Below, piece by piece: positions 1-5,549 of a stretch of 5,549 bases of DNA (positions are counted from its first letter, which is position 1; each line of letters opens with the position of its first letter). The stretch comes from Rhodobacterales bacterium UBA3080 (GTDB lineage Bacteria; Pseudomonadota; Alphaproteobacteria; Rhodobacterales; Rhodobacteraceae). The notes under the pieces are model-generated. The model worked only from the letters and a program-made list of their open reading frames with translations. It did not search any database and was not told the origin of the DNA. The position numbers were made by a program, and so were the translations under genes. The stretch covers positions 1-5,549 of the forward strand of contig DFBM01000069.1 of assembly GCA_002366645.1 (NCBI GenBank), read 5' to 3'.

Positions 1-94
1 GGGCGCATCGAGCCTGTTGGGCGATATTGAACGGCAACTGGAATATTTTGTAACGGGTCGGTACACGGCCAGCTTCCGCCACGCGATGGGATAA
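1..94 (+). CDS. deoC: Deoxyribose-phosphate aldolase, C-terminal end (partial)
   Basis: Reading from base 2 to the TAA at 92-94 gives a 30-residue tail that begins GASSLL and ends in RHAMG. The GASSLL start followed by an acidic/amphipathic helix matches the end of the DeoC TIM barrel: the last phosphate-binding strand-loop, then the C-terminal helix. The long tail ending in a Gly is familiar from rhodobacterial DeoC proteins. DeoC is a cytosolic class I aldolase that splits 2-deoxyribose 5-phosphate into glyceraldehyde 3-phosphate and acetaldehyde. The Schiff-base lysine and the rest of the barrel lie off the left edge. Its stop codon is only 4 bases before the next start, so the two genes are almost certainly co-transcribed. 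The call rests on a short tail plus the neighbour, so it is probable rather than certain. Confidence 0.8.
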   Translation, partial: GASSLLGDIERQLEYFVTGRYTASFRHAMG

Positions 95-98
95 GGCT

Positions 99-2465
<2,367 letters not shown>

Positions 2466-2490
2466 CCTTCACCGTAATGATCAAGTTAAC

Positions 2491-2529
2491 GAAGGGCCAC
2501 CAAGTGTGGCCTTTCGACTTTACTTTTTT
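2491..2529 (+). terminator. Rho-independent terminator after the deoC-ALDH operon
   Basis: The arms GAAGGGCCAC (2491-2500) and GTGGCCTTTC (2506-2515) pair over 10 bp with one G-T wobble around the 5-base loop CAAGT. A T-rich run (2519-2528) containing six consecutive Ts follows. It starts 26 bases after the dehydrogenase stop, which fits the end of the operon and makes read-through into the next gene unlikely. Confidence 0.8.
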
Positions 2530-2550
2530 GAAATTTTCAGCTAAAAGCAC

Positions 2551-2579
2551 CTGAAGAACCGTTTTTCCGTTCTGTTCAG
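2551..2579. promoter_or_regulatory. Imperfect dyad in the spacer before the Hint gene
   Basis: CTGAAGAAC (2551-2559) can pair with GTTCT-GT-TCAG (2569-2579). This gives 9 bp with a 2-base bulge and the loop CGTTTTTCC. It lies about 50 bases before the Hint gene start, between that start and the preceding terminator. It could be an operator or a 5' leader hairpin. No convincing -35/-10 pair could be placed with it, so the role is open. Confidence 0.3.
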
Positions 2580-2631
2580 TACTTGGTAAGACTTGCCGTT
2601 TTTTATGCGGTGAAGACAGTAGAGAGTGAAT

Positions 2632-3624
2632 ATGGGCACACCAACGTTTATTGGTTACGCCGGTACAATTAACCGGAACGGGATCAACAGTAGCTTCAAC
2701 ATCAATAACGATAATCCGGTAACGATGGAAATCGTTCCCAAAACTGTTGATGGCGTTCCCGGAGACCTGATCCTTTCAACCGGCGATACGAACACGATAA
2801 TAAATATTACCGCCTCGGACGGAACAGTGATTGCGCTCGATCTAACCGGAGCCCTTGTCGAGTACGGAACCACCGGCATAATGTTGGACGGTTTTGCGCA
2901 CCCTTATGTGATTATCACCGTTGATGGTGTGGACTACATGTTCCTTGAGGACATCCGTGACCCTTATGCGGTGCCAATCAATCCGTTCGATACTGGAAAC
3001 CAGAACCCTCTTGATCCAAACGATAGCGGTTACGATGACGATCACGAAGTCTGTTTCGTGAACGGCACATTGATTCTAACGTCTGATGGTGCTCGCAAGA
3101 TCGAGGATCTGGAGGCCGGTGATCTGGTTCTGACCCGGGACAATGGTGTGCAACGGATCAGATGGGTGGGGGCGAGAAAGTTGACGGGTTTACGCGCCGC
3201 CAAACACGCGCCCATCAGGATTGCGGCGGGCGCGTTTGGCAAGGGAATGCCTGAACGCGACCTTCTGGTCTCGCCGCAGCACCGCATTTTGATCAACGAC
3301 TGGCGGGCTGAGTTGTTATTTGGCGTGCCCGAAGTGCTGGTCGCGGCCAAACATCTGGTCAACGACAGCACGATCAGGGTGGATCGGTCGTTGAACGATT
3401 TTTCCTATCACCACATCCTGTTCGAGCGCCATGAAACCGTGTTTTCCGAAGGCTTGCCCACCGAAAGTTTCCATCCCGGTGATATGGCGATGTCGGCGCT
3501 CGATCAAGCGGCACGGGCGGAGGTGTTGGCGCTGTTCCCCGAACTTGCGGCGGAGGTTCCGGAAATCGGCGAGACCAGTCATGTTGCTCTGAAGGCGTTC
3601 GAGGCCAAGGCGTTGCTTCGGTAA
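2632..3624 (+). CDS. Hint (Hedgehog/intein) domain protein with an unrecognised N-terminal region
   Basis: A 330-residue protein. Residues 1-115 are rich in Thr, Asn, Ile, Val and Gly, look all-beta, have no signal peptide and match no family I recognise. Residues 116-140 are an acidic, Pro/Asn/Asp-rich linker. From Cys141 (codon 3052-3054) runs a Hint domain of the Hint_2 type common in Rhodobacteraceae. It shows CFVNGT with the block A cysteine, DLEAGDLVLTRDNG, the block B-like SPQH with His217, YHHILFERHE at 259-268, and GLPTESFHPG. The Hint fold performs an N-S acyl shift at the leading cysteine, so self-cleavage just before Cys141 is possible. No terminal His-Asn followed by Cys, Ser or Thr is seen, so full intein splicing is unlikely. 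ATG 2632 is preferred because AGAGAG (2621-2626) sits 5 bases upstream; an in-frame GTG at 2626 would add two residues. The gene stands alone between spacers. Its function and export route are unknown. Confidence 0.85.
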   Translation: MGTPTFIGYAGTINRNGINSSFNINNDNPVTMEIVPKTVDGVPGDLILSTGDTNTIINITASDGTVIALDLTGALVEYGTTGIMLDGFAHPYVIITVDGVDYMFLEDIRDPYAVPINPFDTGNQNPLDPNDSGYDDDHEVCFVNGTLILTSDGARKIEDLEAGDLVLTRDNGVQRIRWVGARKLTGLRAAKHAPIRIAAGAFGKGMPERDLLVSPQHRILINDWRAELLFGVPEVLVAAKHLVNDSTIRVDRSLNDFSYHHILFERHETVFSEGLPTESFHPGDMAMSALDQAARAEVLALFPELAAEVPEIGETSHVALKAFEAKALLR

Positions 3625-3652
3625 AATTGCCCGCTCACCCGGAAAAACCCAC

Positions 3653-3684
3653 GAAAAATGAGGCGTTCGGGTAAACCCGCGCCT
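3653..3684 (-). terminator. Possible rho-independent terminator for leftward transcription
   Basis: On the minus strand, AGGCG-CGGG-TTTA-CCCG-AA-CGCCT folds into a 9-bp stem with a 2-base bulge and a TTTA loop. It is followed directly by CATTTTTCG, five Ts in a row. On the plus strand the same hairpin lacks a T-run. No minus-strand protein gene ends here, so if it is real it would terminate an unannotated transcript from the spacer. The Hint mRNA would also carry the hairpin at its 3' end. Confidence 0.4.
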
Positions 3685-3767
3685 GATCCTGTCAAAATGC
3701 TCGGGGGGTTCGCTTTGAACCTGATTTTCGGCGTTCCGGGTCAGAGATCGCCTGTTCTGATGAGGTC

Positions 3768-3909
3768 GGATTTACCGCGCTAAATGCCCGATCCCGAGAG
3801 GGTTGCTGCCAATAACCGGTTGAAAGCCGGTGCAACGATCGGGCGGTTTAGTGTCTGCGTGTTGCGAAATGTGCAACTGATTTCTACAATGCTTTAGCGC
3901 GATAAACCC
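3768..3909. repeat. Nested inverted-repeat element, possibly a structured RNA or a MITE-like palindrome
   Basis: The outer arms GGATTTACCGCGCTAAA (3768-3784) and TTTAGCGCGATAAACCC (3893-3909) pair at 15 of 17 positions across 108 bases. Inside are a perfect 8-bp stem, GCCCGATC (3786-3793) with GATCGGGC (3837-3844), then GTTGC (3802-3806) with GCAAC (3832-3836), then ACCGG (3815-3819) with CCGGT (3827-3831) closing an apical loop. A side hairpin GTTGC (3861-3865) with GCAAC (3873-3877) lies on the 3' side. The inner part of the left arm (3777-3785) can instead pair with 3845-3854 and extend the 8-bp stem, which excludes the outer stem. No match to a known RNA family is recognised. Terminal repeats without an obvious target duplication leave a small non-autonomous element possible too. 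The pairings are read directly; the function is unknown. Confidence 0.55.
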
Positions 3910-3914
3910 ACGGG

Positions 3915-3944
3915 TTGATGGCCCGCCTCGCTCAGTGCTACGAT
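3915..3944 (+). promoter_or_regulatory. Weak sigma70-like promoter candidate for the metallopeptidase gene
   Basis: TTGATG (3915-3920) and TACGAT (3939-3944) are separated by 18 bases, and each matches 4 of 6 consensus positions. Transcription would start near 3951 and give a leader of roughly 50 bases. If so, the inverted-repeat element would lie outside this mRNA. Such matches are common by chance. Confidence 0.25.
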
Positions 3945-3951
3945 CTATACA

Positions 3952-3980
3952 GTGTTTTGGTTAACAAAAGATGTGTTTTG
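3952..3980 (+). repeat. Direct repeat GTGTTTTG x2, 21 bases apart
   Basis: GTGTTTTG occurs at 3952-3959 and again at 3973-3980. The 21-base period is about two helical turns. The near-palindrome TTTTGGTTAACAAAA (3955-3969) overlaps the first copy. Both sit just upstream of the metallopeptidase ribosome site, where a repressor or activator could bind. The role is inferred from placement only. Confidence 0.25.
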
Positions 3981-4004
3981 TCGAATTTGTGCCAAGGGGG
4001 CGGT

Positions 4005-4802
4005 ATGCGCCGGTTTTTCCTGACGATCCTGGCGGTGGTAATTGCGACGATCGCGTTGTTGTTCACGGCAGCGGCGCTCGGATCAGTATCAGCGCGACAT
4101 GCGGTTGCAATGCTGCGGCCGGTAACAGGCTTTCAGCAAAACGGACCAGTGTTTCAAGAAGTGCTCGATGCAACTGCGGCGATGGCCGTTGATAGGGCTT
4201 TGACGCAGGCGATCGGGGTCGTTGAGGATACGTTCGACACTGAATTTACCCGTAACCCCGAGGTCTATCTGCCCGCAACACTTGATCGTTTCAAAGATTT
4301 CTGCGCTCGACGCGACCTTCTCGGCTGCGTGGTTCGCGGGCGGTTGTTTGTGACGCCGGATCTGGTTCGGCAACCGGATACTCGATTACCGGTATTGCTA
4401 ACACATGAAGCGGTGCATCTGCTGCTGTTGGAACAGCTAAGCCTGATGCAACTGGCGGTGACACCGGTGTGGTTTTCCGAAGGTCTGGCGGAGTATGTAA
4501 GCAAAGGTCCGGTCGTTGACGAATGCGCGATCGTGGCCGAAATCCGTGATGGGGCAGGGTTCTTCCCGAATGATACAGGCTGGTTGCTGGCGTTTGAGGG
4601 GCCGGAAAGCTTCGGTTTATCGCTGGCGACTTTTTACCGACAGGCACACGGGTTCGTCAGCTTTTTGGCACGGCGCGATCCCGCGGGATTTGTCGACGTC
4701 TTGCAGAAATACCTCGACGGACAATCAGTGAAATCGGCCATCAATCAGGGGACCGGCGCATTGACCGAAGCCCTATGGCGAGAATGGCTCGCGGGTTGCT
4801 AA
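4005..4802 (+). CDS. Exported or membrane-anchored HExxH zinc metallopeptidase, MA (gluzincin) type
   Basis: A 265-residue protein. Residues 1-26 (MRRFF then a long Leu/Val/Ile/Ala run) form a signal peptide or single membrane anchor, and Val28-Ser-Ala30 would suit signal peptidase I cleavage. The catalytic motif is His134-Glu-Ala-Val-His138. Twenty residues later comes WFSEGLAEY, whose Glu159 is the probable third zinc ligand, so this is a gluzincin like the peptidase MA-like families. The C-terminal part (about 205-262: FYRQAHGFVSFLARRD, a GTGALTEALWREW end) matches the helical tail usual in those proteins. Cys100, Cys108, Cys174 and Cys265 could form disulfides outside the cytoplasm. ATG 4005 is chosen because AAGGGGG (3994-4000) precedes it and the signal sequence starts there. 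The frame stays open back to an ATG at 3915, but that would bury the signal sequence behind 30 unlikely residues. The substrate is unknown, and the adjacent genes do not suggest one. Confidence 0.85.
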   Translation: MRRFFLTILAVVIATIALLFTAAALGSVSARHAVAMLRPVTGFQQNGPVFQEVLDATAAMAVDRALTQAIGVVEDTFDTEFTRNPEVYLPATLDRFKDFCARRDLLGCVVRGRLFVTPDLVRQPDTRLPVLLTHEAVHLLLLEQLSLMQLAVTPVWFSEGLAEYVSKGPVVDECAIVAEIRDGAGFFPNDTGWLLAFEGPESFGLSLATFYRQAHGFVSFLARRDPAGFVDVLQKYLDGQSVKSAINQGTGALTEALWREWLAGC

Positions 4803-4817
4803 AAACACAGCGAAACT

Positions 4818-4867
4818 GCCGAGCGTAGCGAGGCCCGGCCCAACCGAAGGGCGGGAGGCCCCCCTTT
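4818..4867. terminator. Hairpins between convergent genes, possible bidirectional terminator
   Basis: GGCC (4832-4835) with GGCC (4857-4860) and GCCC (4838-4841) with GGGC (4849-4852) form an interrupted stem around the loop AACCGAA, followed by CCCCTTT on the plus strand. A second hairpin (4818-4834) reads GCC-GA-GC-GTA-GC-GA-GGC, with tandem G-A mismatches; it shares bases with the first, so the two exclude each other. On the minus strand the nearest T-run (4801-4805) is some 25 bases beyond. The position between two converging stop codons supports a termination role, but the T-tracts are weak. Confidence 0.4.
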
Positions 4868-5549
4868 AAATTGCCAATGAATGTTTGGCCGCAGAGGTGT
4901 GATAGGCATCCAGACCACAGGCAATAATCCGTGTCAGGTGGAAGCCAATCGGCGGGATCGTCAGCTTTTCACCATCAAATTCCGTAAACTCCGGATACTC
5001 TGCCGCGATTTTCTCCAAGTCGGCGCGCAACGTTTCGGCAAGTGCTCCGAATTCTTCCGAAAGTGCCGGTAGGTCGACAAAGAAATCACACATCAGCGTC
5101 TCGATCGCACGGGAGCGCAGCTTGTCGTCTAACGACATCGCAATCCCGCGCGCAGCAGACCAGTCGCCTGACATAATTTCTTTGGCGTAGGTATTAGTGG
5201 TGGCGCGGTTTTGCACATAACCCTGCGGAAAGCGCGAAATCGATGATGCGCCAAGCCCGACCAGTGCCGTGCAGACATCGTCTGTATACCCCTGAAAGTT
5301 GCGTCGTAGACGTCCCTCGGAAGCGGCAACGGCCAATGAATCGCCCGGTTTGGCGAAGTGGTCGATGCCAAGCGGTACGTAACCGGCGTTCTCGAAAGCG
5401 GCGTAGGCTTGGTTGAACATATCGAACCGGTCGTTCGCGCCGGGTAGACTGTCTTCGGGGATCATTTTCTGGCGTTTGGCCATCCAGGGCACATGTGCGT
5501 AGCCAAACAGGGCGACGCGGTCAGGGTTCAGCTCGATGACTTGCGCCAC
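4866..5549 (-). CDS. hemN: Oxygen-independent coproporphyrinogen III dehydrogenase, C-terminal half (partial)
   Basis: The C-terminal 227 residues of HemN, a cytosolic radical-SAM enzyme that decarboxylates coproporphyrinogen III to protoporphyrinogen IX without oxygen in haem (and bacteriochlorophyll) synthesis. Landmarks, numbered from the right-edge residue, are DRVALFGYAHVPWMAKRQK (10-28), GIDHFAKPGDSLAVA (61-75), the family signature NFQGYTDD (84-91) and GLGASSIS (98-105). A substrate-lid helical/winged C-terminal domain then runs to the TAA (complement of 4866-4868). The match to E. coli HemN through these blocks is close, and it fits HemN better than the shorter HemW-like relatives. 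The CxxxCxxC iron-sulfur site and the true start lie beyond base 5549; the edge codon GTG is an internal valine, not a start. In relatives hemN is often FNR/FnrL-controlled, but its promoter is outside this window. Confidence 0.93.
   Translation of the reverse strand: MAQVIELNPDRVALFGYAHVPWMAKRQKMIPEDSLPGANDRFDMFNQAYAAFENAGYVPLGIDHFAKPGDSLAVAASEGRLRRNFQGYTDDVCTALVGLGASSISRFPQGYVQNRATTNTYAKEIMSGDWSAARGIAMSLDDKLRSRAIETLMCDFFVDLPALSEEFGALAETLRADLEKIAAEYPEFTEFDGEKLTIPPIGFHLTRIIACGLDAYHTSAAKHSLAI

Larger units (their letters stand above)
3625..4004. other. 380-base gene-free region with several secondary-structure signals
   Basis: No open frame of plausible coding quality was found on either strand between the Hint stop and the metallopeptidase start. 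The stretch holds, in order, a hairpin with a T-run on its minus-strand side (3653-3684), a small GGTTC/GAACC hairpin (3707-3721), a nested inverted-repeat element (3768-3909), a weak promoter candidate (3915-3944) and a direct repeat (3952-3980). The Hint gene has no evident terminator on the plus strand here: the hairpin at 3661-3684 is not followed by Ts in that direction. Confidence 0.7.

Noticed and set aside
3701..3752. Resemblance to a thiamine pyrophosphate riboswitch (TTTGAACCTGAT, CAGAGA)
   Set aside because: In TPP aptamers the CTGAGA box comes before the GAACCTGAT box. Here the order is reversed, the remaining conserved segments are absent, and no thiamine gene follows.
3815..3846. 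Resemblance to a cobalamin riboswitch (GCCGGTGCAA)
   Set aside because: The diagnostic GCCACTG box and the other conserved core segments are missing, and neither neighbouring gene is linked to cobalamin.
3768..3909. 6S RNA or integron attC site as the identity of the inverted-repeat element
   Set aside because: A 6S RNA needs an open central bubble on both strands, while here only one base lies on the 5' side between the two main stems. The terminal attC-type core sites were not found and no integrase gene is present.
3915..4004. A 30-residue N-terminal extension of the metallopeptidase starting at ATG 3915
   Set aside because: It has no ribosome site, it would place a Cys-rich unlikely peptide ahead of a good signal sequence, and the AAGGGGG before ATG 4005 decides the start.

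Overview
The window reads as chromosomal DNA of a marine-type alphaproteobacterium, most likely a member of the Rhodobacteraceae (Roseobacter group). This is inferred from three things: the deoC-ALDH16 gene pair, a stand-alone Hedgehog/intein (Hint_2-type) protein, and a HemN-type coproporphyrinogen III dehydrogenase. Coding sequence is moderately GC-rich, while the non-coding spacers are visibly richer in A+T. No mobile element, tRNA, rRNA or CRISPR array was seen.

Layout: bases 1-94 hold the last 30 residues of DeoC (deoxyribose-phosphate aldolase). Four bases later comes a 788-residue ALDH16-type double-module aldehyde dehydrogenase (99-2465), which ends at a clear rho-independent terminator (2491-2529). 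A short spacer with an imperfect dyad leads into a 330-residue Hint-domain protein (2632-3624). A 380-base gene-free stretch (3625-4004) follows and is the least explained part of the window. It holds a hairpin that looks like a terminator for leftward transcription, and a nested inverted-repeat element (3768-3909) whose arms can pair in two mutually exclusive ways. A small exported or membrane-anchored HExxH zinc metallopeptidase of the MA/gluzincin type (4005-4802) comes next. It converges on the 3' half of hemN, which is on the minus strand and runs off the right edge (4866-5549).

How the genes relate: DeoC cleaves deoxyribose 5-phosphate to glyceraldehyde 3-phosphate and acetaldehyde, and the adjoining dehydrogenase is well placed to oxidise the acetaldehyde to acetate, so the first two genes plausibly form the end of a deoxynucleoside-salvage operon. 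The Hint protein, the metallopeptidase and hemN appear to be separate transcription units with no evident shared pathway. The best candidates for something undescribed are the structured non-coding element at 3768-3909 and the Hint protein with its unrecognised N-terminal half.
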